Source: DAOTWY01 sp003696565 (GTDB lineage Bacteria > Chloroflexota > Anaerolineae > Aggregatilineales > Phototrophicaceae). Taken from it: a stretch of 29,817 nucleotides of DNA. Location of the stretch: the NCBI GenBank assembly GCA_034435635.1, contig DAOTWY010000028.1, positions 1-29,817 on the forward strand, written 5' to 3'. The notes under the pieces were generated by a model. It worked only from the letters and a program-made list of their open reading frames with translations. It did no database searches and was not told where the DNA came from. Below, piece after piece: positions 1 to 7,097 of the stretch (position 1 is its first letter; each line of letters opens with the position of its first letter). Position numbers and translations under genes: made by a program.

Positions 1-178
1 CTTCCATTTCTGCATAAAAAGCATTTGCCCCTTCTCCCCACCAGCCATCACGCTGCAAGTCCTCTATCTGCCGCCGAACAGCTTGCAACACTTGATCAGT
101 ATTTTCTGACCGTTCTAAAAATTGCTGTGCGATCTGCTCTAACTGCTCATAATTTACTTGGATTATATTTCCTGGCAT
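1..178 (-). CDS. WXG100 family protein, N-terminal 59 residues (cut by window edge)
   Basis: Reading the minus strand from an ATG at 178 gives an uninterrupted frame to base 1. The 59 visible residues form a predicted amphipathic helix, then the turn DGWWGEGANAF, then the start of a second helix. The W46-W47-G48 turn followed by a small/aromatic patch (ANAFY) is the hallmark of WXG100/ESAT-6-like proteins, which are about 100-residue helical hairpins exported by type VII-like systems. An AAGGA Shine-Dalgarno lies about ten bases before the ATG. The gene diverges from the VWA-FHA gene at 429, so at least five WXG100-like genes sit around this locus. Family membership is clear from the sequence; export and partner are inferred. 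The C-terminal half is outside the window, so a longer effector with an N-terminal WXG domain is also possible. Confidence 0.85.
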   Translation of the reverse strand, partial: MPGNIIQVNYEQLEQIAQQFLERSENTDQVLQAVRRQIEDLQRDGWWGEGANAFYAEME

Positions 179-384
179 ATCTAATAAATCCTTATGAAAT
201 GAGACATGACACTACTCTCATGTAAACATGGGACACAAACGCTTCCCCAGGGAATTGCAATAAATCTTAATATTTAGAACGAATAAAGTCAAATGAAACT
301 TAAAACATCAGTTGCACCTTCTTTAGTTTTAGCGATATGCTTAAAGTGTGTCGATAGGACTTTGGATTGAGAAATTATGTAACC

Positions 385-410
385 AATCACCAATATAATA
401 TCTGGTGATT
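385..410 (+). promoter_or_regulatory. Inverted repeat with a -10-like TATAAT in its centre, upstream of the VWA-FHA gene
   Basis: Perfect 8-bp arms AATCACCA (385-392) and TGGTGATT (403-410) are separated by ten bases that contain TATAAT (394-399). No good -35 hexamer is visible at 17 bases. If TATAAT is the -10 element, transcription would start near 405-407, leaving a leader of about 23 bases with an AAGGAGG Shine-Dalgarno at 417-423. A protein bound to the dyad would cover the -10 box, so this looks like a repressor site. The regulator is unknown. Confidence 0.5.
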
Positions 411-428
411 TTGAACAAGGAGGTTTTG

Positions 429-2954
429 ATGAAACGGCGATTCGCTCTTTTATTTTTGCTCTTGAGCATACCTTTTATGTTGACTAGTGCTCAAGGTGGG
501 TTAAATACTTTTGTAAATTATTTTGTCGTCACAGAAAACACGGACTCAGTTACTTTAGATGTGTATTTTAATATTGTTGATGCAGGGGGACGTGTCTTCG
601 AAGGGGCTGAGGTTGAAACGGTCAACATTCAACTTGATGATGGGAGTCAATATGTGGCTAATGTCATCCAACCAGAAAATCCGTTTTATATCGCCATCGT
701 GTTAGATGCTAGCGGGAGTATGACAAGTGCCAACCCGGCAATGCGCGCCGCAGCTATTGCGGCTGTAGATGATGCGCCGGAACTAGCACAGTTTGCCGTG
801 CTTTCTTTTAGCGAGCGGGAAAACATCAATCTGATACAAGGCTTTAGCCCAGACCCAGAACAAACAAAAGTGAGCATCGACTCCGTGCGTTCCATCGAAA
901 ACGGTGGGACATGCCTCTATGACGCAACTATGCGCGCGCTGGAATTAGTCGCTTCTCAACCTCAAGGACGGCGAGCTGTCATCCTTTTTACAGATGGTGT
1001 GGATGAAACCGCCCGTGGAGAACCCTGTAGTGTTAACACGCTGGAAAATATTATTGAAGTGGCTAGCAACCCAGGCTTACAAATCCCAATTTATGTGGTT
1101 GGGATGCGTGGACGCGGTGGTACACAAATCAATGAAGGGGAGCTACGTCTGATTGCCGATAGTACCGGTGGGTTAGCAGCATTTGGGGATAGCTCCCAGT
1201 TGAATACCATGTTTGACATCATGATGACCGCACTCAATAATCAGTGGTTAGCACAGGCAGAAATTTACCCTCCTGCTGGGGTGCGGCGGGCAATCATCAC
1301 ACCGGTGTTTGAAAGTGGGGTAAACGCCTTCGCCACCACTATTGAATTTGTCGTCTCACGTAATTTCATCCCTCCATTAGAAATATTCTTCGGCAGTATC
1401 ACCTATGACGAAACACGCGACATCACCAGTGTGGAGATTATCGCTAATGGGGCGGATCGTGCATCCCAATTGCGTGTTGAAATTATCGATACAGAACGCA
1501 ACTTGACCGTCAGTAGTTTTAATGTCCCCGGCGTGCCGGAAAAAATTGAAATCCCTGGTGATGGGCTTGAACCAGACGGTGAATATGCCGTTAGCATCAC
1601 TGGCTTGAACGATGGCGGGCAACCTGTTTCACAACCGTTTGTTAACGCCTTTGTTTATCGTGGCTTAGGTGAGCAGCCCATTCAAGTCAACATCATACGT
1701 GTTGAATTAAGTGAAGACGAAAGCATGTTAGAAGTGACACTTGCCACACAAGGGCGTGACCGCATCAGCGGCTTGTTTGTCTCGATTGTCGATGAGCAAA
1801 CCAATACTGCCGTTGGAGACCCATTACAAACCAGCAGCGCGCCCACTGCTGTCAACGTGCCACTCACCAACCTGCAACCGGGTAAAGAATACCGCGTAGA
1901 GATCACTCCGATTGATTTAACTGGACAATTGATTACAGATGCAATTACACAAAGACAGTTTGTCACCAGCCCCCCCCTATTACCAACTGTGATATTAGAT
2001 GGTGTTAACCACACACCTGGCACAACTGAGGTTAGCATTGATCTACTCATCACCAACCCACAATTAATTGGATCCATGCGTGTATCCGGCACATCCAAGC
2101 AAGGCGGTACCCGCGTTTTTGATCCGATTATCATTGATGGTGCCCAGTCCTCTATTAATATTCCAACCGATCGCATGTCCAAAGATCAGGAATATATCAT
2201 CACCATTAATATACTAGATGACGATGGCAACCCCCTCGCCCAGCCGATTATCGCCGAATTCCTTTATTCTCCACCAGGAAAAAGCATTTTTGAACGGATC
2301 GGTGAGTTTGTCGCCAGTCCAATTGTGCTAGGGGTTCTAGTCGCTATCGCACTCTTTTTAGTGTTTTGGTTCTATAACCAACGGAAGCAAAAACAAGCGC
2401 AACCGGCAGAAGGCAATCTTAATTACATAAAATTTTCCAAAACGCAACTCGCTCAATTAGAGAACAATATGGGAAGCGGGCGGCGTATGATTAATAACCC
2501 AGCCGATAGCAATAAAACCCGTATTGAACAACGCCCGCCAACGGGGGCACCGCCCATGCCACAACGCAACAATCCCACCGTACAACGGCAACCACCGGCT
2601 CAACTTGAAATCCTGCAAGCTAATACACAAATGCCTCAACGGATGGTTCAAATTACCACCCCGCGCTTTATTATCGGTCGAGAAGGACGTGACCTTAACT
2701 TTGATAACGATCCTAGTGTTTCTCGTCAACATTTGGAGATTAGTTTTTCAAGCGCACATGGTGCATATCAAATCAAAGATTTGGGGTCAACTTTTGGAAC
2801 AAAAGTTAATGGTCGCCCGCTGATGCCAGATCATCCAGAAATATTATCTAGCACCCAGGTCATCACAATTGAGTTAGGAAAATCCGCTGTGGTTCGTTTC
2901 CGTGTGCTTCATACTCAACCCGGGCAAGATTTAAGCAGCAACTGGGAAGTTTAA
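429..2954 (+). CDS. Secreted/membrane VWA-domain protein with cytoplasmic FHA domain
   Basis: 841 residues. The start at 429 is chosen over the in-frame ATG at 405 because AAGGAGG (417-423) lies five bases before it and the protein then begins with a clean signal peptide (MKRRF, hydrophobic core, SAQG). A von Willebrand A domain spans about residues 85-275 with an intact MIDAS: DASGS at 93-97, T161 and D189 (FTDG). Residues about 300-615 look like two or three beta-sandwich modules. One transmembrane helix (632-649) is followed by a basic stretch and a proline/glutamine-rich linker, then a C-terminal FHA domain (about 738-830) with the phosphothreonine-binding residues GRE 750-752, SRQH 765-768 and GSTFGT 786-791. 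The topology implied is an external metal-dependent adhesion domain linked to an internal phosphopeptide reader. It directly precedes four WXG100-like genes, so a role in the export machinery or its control is inferred. I do not recognise a named orthologue. Confidence 0.88.
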   Translation: MKRRFALLFLLLSIPFMLTSAQGGLNTFVNYFVVTENTDSVTLDVYFNIVDAGGRVFEGAEVETVNIQLDDGSQYVANVIQPENPFYIAIVLDASGSMTSANPAMRAAAIAAVDDAPELAQFAVLSFSERENINLIQGFSPDPEQTKVSIDSVRSIENGGTCLYDATMRALELVASQPQGRRAVILFTDGVDETARGEPCSVNTLENIIEVASNPGLQIPIYVVGMRGRGGTQINEGELRLIADSTGGLAAFGDSSQLNTMFDIMMTALNNQWLAQAEIYPPAGVRRAIITPVFESGVNAFATTIEFVVSRNFIPPLEIFFGSITYDETRDITSVEIIANGADRASQLRVEIIDTERNLTVSSFNVPGVPEKIEIPGDGLEPDGEYAVSITGLNDGGQPVSQPFVNAFVYRGLGEQPIQVNIIRVELSEDESMLEVTLATQGRDRISGLFVSIVDEQTNTAVGDPLQTSSAPTAVNVPLTNLQPGKEYRVEITPIDLTGQLITDAITQRQFVTSPPLLPTVILDGVNHTPGTTEVSIDLLITNPQLIGSMRVSGTSKQGGTRVFDPIIIDGAQSSINIPTDRMSKDQEYIITINILDDDGNPLAQPIIAEFLYSPPGKSIFERIGEFVASPIVLGVLVAIALFLVFWFYNQRKQKQAQPAEGNLNYIKFSKTQLAQLENNMGSGRRMINNPADSNKTRIEQRPPTGAPPMPQRNNPTVQRQPPAQLEILQANTQMPQRMVQITTPRFIIGREGRDLNFDNDPSVSRQHLEISFSSAHGAYQIKDLGSTFGTKVNGRPLMPDHPEILSSTQVITIELGKSAVVRFRVLHTQPGQDLSSNWEV

Positions 2955-3067
2955 TAAAAAATGAGAGGCAGATTAGAATATTACGATATATTACTAAAGG
3001 ACCAGTCCCCTAAAGCTAAAATTGGCATACAATATAGGCAAGACCTAATTAAGTTAGGAGGGAATAT

Positions 3068-3370
3068 ATGCCTGCCGATAAAATTGAGGCGAACTACGAG
3101 GTTTTGGAAAATGTTAGTAACATGTTCCAAAGTAGCCATGAACAGCTCAAGAGTATGTTTAGCAATGTCAAGAGCTGCATGGAATCCTTGCTCTCAGAAG
3201 GATGGATTGGACGCGGGTCCGACGCCTATGAGAGTGAAATGAACGAGGAGGTGCTGCCACAATTGCAGCGTCTTGTGGATGCAATGGATCAAGCAAGCCA
3301 GATTACGCGCCGTATTGCTCAAACGATGCAGGATGCCGAAGAAAACGCCGGCTCCTTCTTCCGTCGGTAA
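3068..3370 (+). CDS. WXG100 family protein (WIG turn), first of four in tandem
   Basis: 100 residues, the typical ESAT-6-like length, with AGGAGGG at 3056-3062 five bases before the ATG. Two long predicted helices flank the turn EGWIGRGSDAY, with W46-I47-G48 as the WxG motif; the second helix carries the usual MDQA-type segment near its end. No C-terminal YxxxD export signal is visible. It lies 113 bases after the VWA-FHA gene and 31 bases before the next WXG100-like gene. Likely a small helical-hairpin secretion substrate or partner; secretion is inferred. A longer overlapping frame starting at 2961 lacks a ribosome site and is not the gene. Confidence 0.9.
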   Translation: MPADKIEANYEVLENVSNMFQSSHEQLKSMFSNVKSCMESLLSEGWIGRGSDAYESEMNEEVLPQLQRLVDAMDQASQITRRIAQTMQDAEENAGSFFRR

Positions 3371-3401
3371 TAAATCATTTATATGATAAGGAGAATACCT
3401 C

Positions 3402-3698
3402 ATGCCAGAAATTAAAATGGATTATGACATGATGGCAGAGATGAAATCCGTGCTTCAGAAAGGTGCTGAAGACCTGGACGACACGATTCATCTTGTTGCA
3501 AAAGTTGCCGAAATGCTAGAAGGTGGTGGCTTGATTGGTCAGGCTGGTGATGCATTTAGTGATGGGCTGCGCGGTGTGCTGACTCAAAAGATCACCAAAC
3601 TGCGTGATAAATTTGAAGAACTCCAGCGCGATATTCAGAACGCAGTCGAATCCATGCAACAAGCCGATTCTGATACTAGCGGCATTATGGGTCTATAG
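3402..3698 (+). CDS. WXG100-like protein lacking the tryptophan (LIG turn)
   Basis: 98 residues, with AAGGAG at 3388-3393. The helix-turn-helix layout matches its neighbours, but the turn is GGLIGQAGDAF, so L44-I45-G46 replaces WxG; the glycine and following GDAF patch are kept. The second helix ends MQQADSDTSG, aligning with the MDQA segments of the genes on either side. In ESX pairs of Actinobacteria one partner can lose the tryptophan, and here the W-less protein alternates with W-bearing ones, so a heterodimer with the product of the gene at 3068 or 3721 is a reasonable inference. No signal peptide or transmembrane segment is present. Confidence 0.85.
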   Translation: MPEIKMDYDMMAEMKSVLQKGAEDLDDTIHLVAKVAEMLEGGGLIGQAGDAFSDGLRGVLTQKITKLRDKFEELQRDIQNAVESMQQADSDTSGIMGL

Positions 3699-3720
3699 TT
3701 AAAGATAAGGAGCGAAACTC

Positions 3721-4056
3721 ATGCCATTAATGCGAATTTTGCTGCGTATCGCCCGGGCAGTGCTGCAAAGTGTCATCGGGCAAATTACCCAGCAGTTAAA
3801 TGTTGTCGAAAATCAGGTACAAGCACGTCTTAAGAGCTACGTCCAAGAAGTTTTGGGCGGTGTCTGGACTGGTCAGGGTGCCGATCGCTTTGTGGAAACA
3901 GTCAATAACGAGGCGATGAACTTGCTTAACGGGATTACCGAACAGGTGAGCTTTACTCGTAACTGCATCACCCAAGCATTGGATATTATGGATCAAGCCG
4001 ATCAGCAAGCCCGCAGTCTTGTGGAAAATCTGATCGACGTATTCCAGTCGATTTAG
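3721..4056 (+). CDS. WXG100 family protein (WTG turn), third of four
   Basis: 111 residues, with AAGGAG about eight bases before the ATG and only 22 bases after the previous stop. It has a slightly longer first helix, beginning with the basic hydrophobic segment PLMRILLRIARAV, then the turn GVWTGQGADRF (W49-T50-G51) and a second helix ending IMDQADQQAR. The motif and size are those of WXG100 proteins. The extra N-terminal amphipathic stretch is unlike its siblings and could be a membrane-contacting or partner-binding segment; this is inference. Confidence 0.88.
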   Translation: MPLMRILLRIARAVLQSVIGQITQQLNVVENQVQARLKSYVQEVLGGVWTGQGADRFVETVNNEAMNLLNGITEQVSFTRNCITQALDIMDQADQQARSLVENLIDVFQSI

Positions 4057-4075
4057 TTAAAGGAGAGGTCTACTA

Positions 4076-4366
4076 ATGGCTGTGTATATGGATACTGATG
4101 CCGTCCAAAGCATTGCGGATGGCTTTGAAACCGCCTCAGAAATTCTCCAAACTGTGAGCAAGGCGTTGGAAATTGCGATGAATACCTTGCGTGCAACTGC
4201 CTTCATTGGCTTGGTTGGCGGGTTGGCGGTGGAGCGTTATTTGTCAATTCTGAAACCTCAGATTGACCACGCACAAGAATTTTGTGAAGAAATTCACCGT
4301 GATCTGGAAACCGCAATCCAGCATTTCATCAACGGTGACGAAGAAGGTGCAAGCCGCTTTTATTAA
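4076..4366 (+). CDS. WXG100-like protein with FIG turn, last of four
   Basis: 96 residues, with AAAGGAGAGG just upstream and a 19-base gap from the previous gene. Predicted helical hairpin in which the turn is ATAFIGLVGGLAVERY: F43-I44-G45 stands where WxG is expected, followed by an unusually hydrophobic glycine-rich stretch. It ends with the acidic tail GDEEGASRFY. It is the most divergent of the set; assignment rests on length, position in the tandem array, helix pattern and the aromatic-x-Gly turn. It is followed 31 bases later by a strong terminator, so the tandem array ends here. Possibly the W-less partner of the protein at 3721. Confidence 0.75.
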   Translation: MAVYMDTDAVQSIADGFETASEILQTVSKALEIAMNTLRATAFIGLVGGLAVERYLSILKPQIDHAQEFCEEIHRDLETAIQHFINGDEEGASRFY

Positions 4367-4396
4367 TCCCAATCTGATTGTTTAAATTAGAATTTC

Positions 4397-4427
4397 AAAG
4401 GATGAGTGGAATCGCTCATCCTTTTTT
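4397..4427 (+). terminator. Rho-independent terminator of the WXG100 array
   Basis: AAAGGATGAG (4397-4406) pairs perfectly with CTCATCCTTT (4415-4424) around an eight-base loop, with an unbroken T run at 4422-4427. It separates the WXG100 module from the LacI-regulated sugar locus. Confidence 0.92.
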
Positions 4428-4525
4428 ATTCACTCCCCAGTGATTCAATTTCCCACAGCTTAATCGTCTAAGAATTAATAAATGATGAGAAACTGTTTTC
4501 ATCTCACAAAATCAGCGATATGATG

Positions 4526-4545
4526 ATAGTTAAGCGGTTAACTAT
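4526..4545 (+). promoter_or_regulatory. Probable LacI-family operator
   Basis: ATAGTTAAGCGGTTAACTAT is a 20-bp palindrome with 18 of 20 positions symmetric and a central CG. Even-length palindromes centred on CG are the classic operator form of LacI/GalR-family repressors. It lies 40 bases before the LacI-family gene at 4586, so autoregulation is the simplest reading. I saw no second full copy in front of the sugar-binding protein gene at 5696. Confidence 0.75.
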
Positions 4546-4585
4546 TGCTGATTAGATAAAAATAAATCATAAAAAGTGTTTTATT

Positions 4586-5593
4586 ATGCCAACGTTACAA
4601 GATGTCGCTAAACACGCTGGTGTTTCAACAGCGACTGTTTCTAAAGTATTATCCAACACACCCTATTTTACTGAGGAAACCCGCCAGAAGGTAATGGAAG
4701 CGGTTAAAGCACTTGGCTACCGCCCCAACTTGGCGGCACGTGCGTTGTCATCTGGTAAAACACACATCATTGCGGTGGTGTTCCCTTATATCTATGATGC
4801 GATTTTCAAAGACCCATTAGTGATGCACATTTTGGAAGGCATTGAAGCCGCCAGCACTGCAAAAGGCTATAACATTCTCTTAAGCACACCGCGCTTAAAC
4901 ACTGATGGACCAGAAGAAGCCTACATGCAATTGATCCAAAGTGGTTACATTGAAGGCATGATTGCGATTGATAACGTGCCTATGGCATCTGTTGGGATGG
5001 TTGCAGAAGCGCAACATATCCCAGTTGTCAGTATTGGATACCATCCAGCAGCTTATAGTGTGCGCAGTGATGATGAAACCGGCGGTAAGTTGGCATTTGA
5101 ACACGTCTACTCATTGGGACACCGACGAATTGGCATCATCACCGTTGAGCATGGCATCAACTTCGCCATCGCAGCACGCTTAAAGGGGTTATACCACGCC
5201 GCACAGGATTATGAGATTTCACCGGCAGATTTACCAATTGCCTTTGGCAACTTTTCTACCCAAAGCGGGGCTAAGGCTGCTGAAGAGTTACTTGGTAATC
5301 ACCCGGATTTAACCGCGCTTTTATGTTTGAATGATCGGATGGCAGTTGGTGCCATTCAATACATCAATCAAATTGGGCGATCTGTCCCTGATGACATCAC
5401 CGTGATCGGTTATGACAACATCGCCCTGTCAGCTGTGATTAACCCACCGCTGACCACAATCGACCAGCACCCCGGCAAACTAGGCGAAATTGCCTTTGAT
5501 ATGCTGATGGATGTGCTGAATGGAGAAACGCCCACGTCCGTGGTGTTGCCGCCAGACCTGATCATCAGGGGGAGCGATGCTGCACCACGTTAA
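4586..5593 (+). CDS. LacI/GalR-family transcriptional repressor
   Basis: 335 residues, the normal family length. The N-terminal helix-turn-helix is textbook (TLQDVAKHAGVSTATVSKVL, residues 3-22) with the hinge region GYRPNLAARAL around residues 45-55. Residues about 60-335 are a periplasmic-binding-protein-like effector domain, including the family signatures VSIGY, GHRRIG, LLCLNDRMAVGA and VIGYDN. The Shine-Dalgarno is weak. It precedes a CUT1 transporter, a GH2 and a GH36 gene in the same orientation, so it most likely represses this galactoside-utilisation set and is relieved by a galactoside or galactose; the inducer is inferred from context. A palindrome at 4526-4545 is its probable operator. 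Confidence 0.95.
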   Translation: MPTLQDVAKHAGVSTATVSKVLSNTPYFTEETRQKVMEAVKALGYRPNLAARALSSGKTHIIAVVFPYIYDAIFKDPLVMHILEGIEAASTAKGYNILLSTPRLNTDGPEEAYMQLIQSGYIEGMIAIDNVPMASVGMVAEAQHIPVVSIGYHPAAYSVRSDDETGGKLAFEHVYSLGHRRIGIITVEHGINFAIAARLKGLYHAAQDYEISPADLPIAFGNFSTQSGAKAAEELLGNHPDLTALLCLNDRMAVGAIQYINQIGRSVPDDITVIGYDNIALSAVINPPLTTIDQHPGKLGEIAFDMLMDVLNGETPTSVVLPPDLIIRGSDAAPR

Positions 5594-5603
5594 TGTGAGG
5601 AGC

Positions 5604-5654
5604 GGGTAGAAAGTATACAAGCAACACTAAATAAATATCTTGTATGTTCTACCC
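5604..5654 (+). repeat. Long imperfect inverted repeat between repressor and sugar-binding protein genes
   Basis: The left arm 5604-5621 (GGGTAGAAAGTATACAAG) pairs with the right arm 5639-5654 (CTTGTATGTTCTACCC), giving 15 Watson-Crick pairs plus a possible G-U and a two-base bulge, around a 17-base loop. There is no T run after it, so it is not a standard terminator. CACTAAATA occurs both in the loop (5625-5633) and directly after the hairpin (5654-5662); the second copy is part of a smaller dyad CACTA-AA-TAGTG (5654-5665). It sits 42 bases before the start codon of the binding-protein gene. Confidence 0.65.
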
Positions 5655-5695
5655 ACTAAATAGTGTTCGTTAATGATACACAAGGAGATATATAT

Positions 5696-6982
5696 ATGAA
5701 TAAACGTTATTTGTCTTTGTTGCTGATCAGTGTGCTATTGGCGGTTTTAGCCCTGCCAATCGCCGCCCAGGATGAAGAAGAAGAAACCGTCCTGCGTTGG
5801 CGCACCCGCCCAGACAATCAAGCTGAAATTGATGTCTATACCGCGGTGAGCGAAGCCATCGATGCTGAATGGGAAGGTGTCAGCTTGGTTTATGAACCCG
5901 GTGGTTCTGAATCAGCTAGCTATCAAGACGTATTAATCACCGAGCTTGAAGCAGGCACCGCGCCAGATGTCTTCTGGATTCCTGGTACCGATGTCGCACG
6001 CTTTGCTGAATCCGGTTTAATCCTTAACCTGGCAGACATCGCCGCAATGGATGAAAACTTCAATGTGGAAGATTTCTATCCTGGTCCGATGAGCTTCTTG
6101 ACCACTTCCTTAGATGATGGTGAAGCTCTGTGGGGTCTACCCCGTGACGTTTCCGCTTTCGCCATTTACTACAATGCCGATCTATTTGATGAAGCTGGGT
6201 TGGATTACCCTGGTGAAGGTGATTGGACTTGGGATGAATTCCTGACCGCTGCAGAAGAAATCAGTGCGTTGGGTGATGAAATCTATGGCTTCGGCATGAA
6301 TGCTTGGTGGGCAAACTGGGGTTACTTCGTCAACGCTGCTGGCTCTAGCTTCTTCAATGAAGACTACACCGCTTGCGGTTTGGATAACGAAGGAACCGTC
6401 ACTGGTTTGAACACCGCCGCGATGATGTTTGAAGAAGGCTGGGCTGTGCCTTGGGGTACAGATGCAGAGCCGCCCTTCCTGGCTGGTAATGTTGGTATGT
6501 TCATGAACGGACGTTGGGCAACCCCAGGTGTCATCGCTAATGCTGATTTCAACTGGAACGTTGCGCCACTCCCCATTGGTCCAAGTGGTGAACCCACCAA
6601 CTGGCTGTTCTGGGGTGCATATGTCGTCAACGCTAATACCGAAAATCCTGAAGCAGCATGGGAATTGGTCACCCGCCTGACGAGTGCCGAAGTTCAAGGG
6701 CAAGTTGCCGCCTTGGGTGCAAATATCCCCAGCCGTGCAACAGAAGAAGCTATTGAACTGTTCCTGAACACCCTGCCAGACAGCGGCGTGAACAACCAGG
6801 TATTTGCTGATGGCGCAGCTGTTGGCGTGACTGAAGCACCGTTGTTCTTCGGCAGCTGGACAGACATCGACAACGCTTATGGCACCGGTGTCACCGCTGT
6901 ATTCAATGGTGAAATGACAGCAGAAGAATTTGCCAGCACTATCTGTGAGCAAGTTGCACCGTTCTTTGATGAAATGGAATAA
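5696..6982 (+). CDS. CUT1 carbohydrate ABC transporter, extracellular sugar-binding protein
   Basis: 428 residues from the ATG at 5696, which follows AAGGAG (5682-5687) by eight bases; an upstream in-frame start at 5663 would bury the signal peptide. It begins MNKRYLSLLLISVLLAVL and ends its signal sequence in PIAAQ, a signal peptidase I type site, with no lipobox cysteine, so it is probably secreted or held at the surface by the permeases. The mature part has typical family-1 binding-protein features: LITELEAGTAPDVFWI (about 85-100), ALWGLPRDVSAFAIYYNADLF, TWDEFLTAAEEI and GMFMNGRW. It is followed by two permease genes and two glycosidases, so its ligand is probably a galactose-containing oligosaccharide, by inference. 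Two hairpins follow it. Confidence 0.93.
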   Translation: MNKRYLSLLLISVLLAVLALPIAAQDEEEETVLRWRTRPDNQAEIDVYTAVSEAIDAEWEGVSLVYEPGGSESASYQDVLITELEAGTAPDVFWIPGTDVARFAESGLILNLADIAAMDENFNVEDFYPGPMSFLTTSLDDGEALWGLPRDVSAFAIYYNADLFDEAGLDYPGEGDWTWDEFLTAAEEISALGDEIYGFGMNAWWANWGYFVNAAGSSFFNEDYTACGLDNEGTVTGLNTAAMMFEEGWAVPWGTDAEPPFLAGNVGMFMNGRWATPGVIANADFNWNVAPLPIGPSGEPTNWLFWGAYVVNANTENPEAAWELVTRLTSAEVQGQVAALGANIPSRATEEAIELFLNTLPDSGVNNQVFADGAAVGVTEAPLFFGSWTDIDNAYGTGVTAVFNGEMTAEEFASTICEQVAPFFDEME

Positions 6983-6999
6983 CTTGATTTCAACTTAGC

Positions 7000-7057
7000 A
7001 CAGGATGATCAGCACATTGTCCTGTATTAACCGGGGTGGGGACGCACTTCCCACCCC
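7000..7057 (+). promoter_or_regulatory. Tandem intergenic hairpins between binding-protein and permease genes
   Basis: ACAGGA (7000-7005) pairs with TCCTGT (7020-7025), extendable with G-U and A-T pairs. GGGGTGGG (7033-7040) pairs perfectly with CCCACCCC (7050-7057) around a nine-base loop. Neither has a strong T run. Hairpins in this position in sugar ABC operons commonly protect the upstream message or partly terminate transcription, giving more binding protein than permease; that role is inferred. Confidence 0.6.
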
Positions 7058-7097
7058 TATTCTTAAAGTGGAAACCTAACACCCAGAACAGAACCCT

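Noticed and set aside
25..225. Plus-strand open frame of 66 codons at the left edge
   Set aside because: It is antisense to the minus-strand WXG100 reading frame, which has a ribosome site and a clear family motif; the plus frame has no ribosome site and no recognisable content.
219..230. CATGT-AA-ACATG dyad between the divergent WXG100 and VWA-FHA genes
   Set aside because: Arms of only five bases and not at a recognisable promoter position; too short to call an operator.
1682..2182. 166-codon minus-strand open frame inside the VWA-FHA gene
   Set aside because: Antisense shadow; serine/valine-rich random composition and no ribosome site.
2961..3242. 93-codon open frame between the VWA-FHA and first WXG100 gene
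   Set aside because: It overlaps most of the WXG100 gene in another frame, lacks a ribosome site and its composition is random; the gene at 3068 has a strong site and the WIG motif.
4486..4506. Imperfect hairpin GATGAGAAA-CTG-TTTTCATC before the LacI-family gene
   Set aside because: A short mismatched stem in AT-rich sequence without a T run or promoter context; could easily occur by chance.
5666..5680. Possible LacI half-site TTCGTTAATGAT before the first binding-protein gene
   Set aside because: It shares only CG-TTAA with the palindrome at 4526-4545 and has no matching left arm.
6182..6952. 256-codon minus-strand open frame inside the first sugar-binding protein gene
   Set aside because: It is long but lies entirely opposite a well-defined binding-protein gene, is rich in Cys/His/Phe as expected of antisense translation, and shows no domain.
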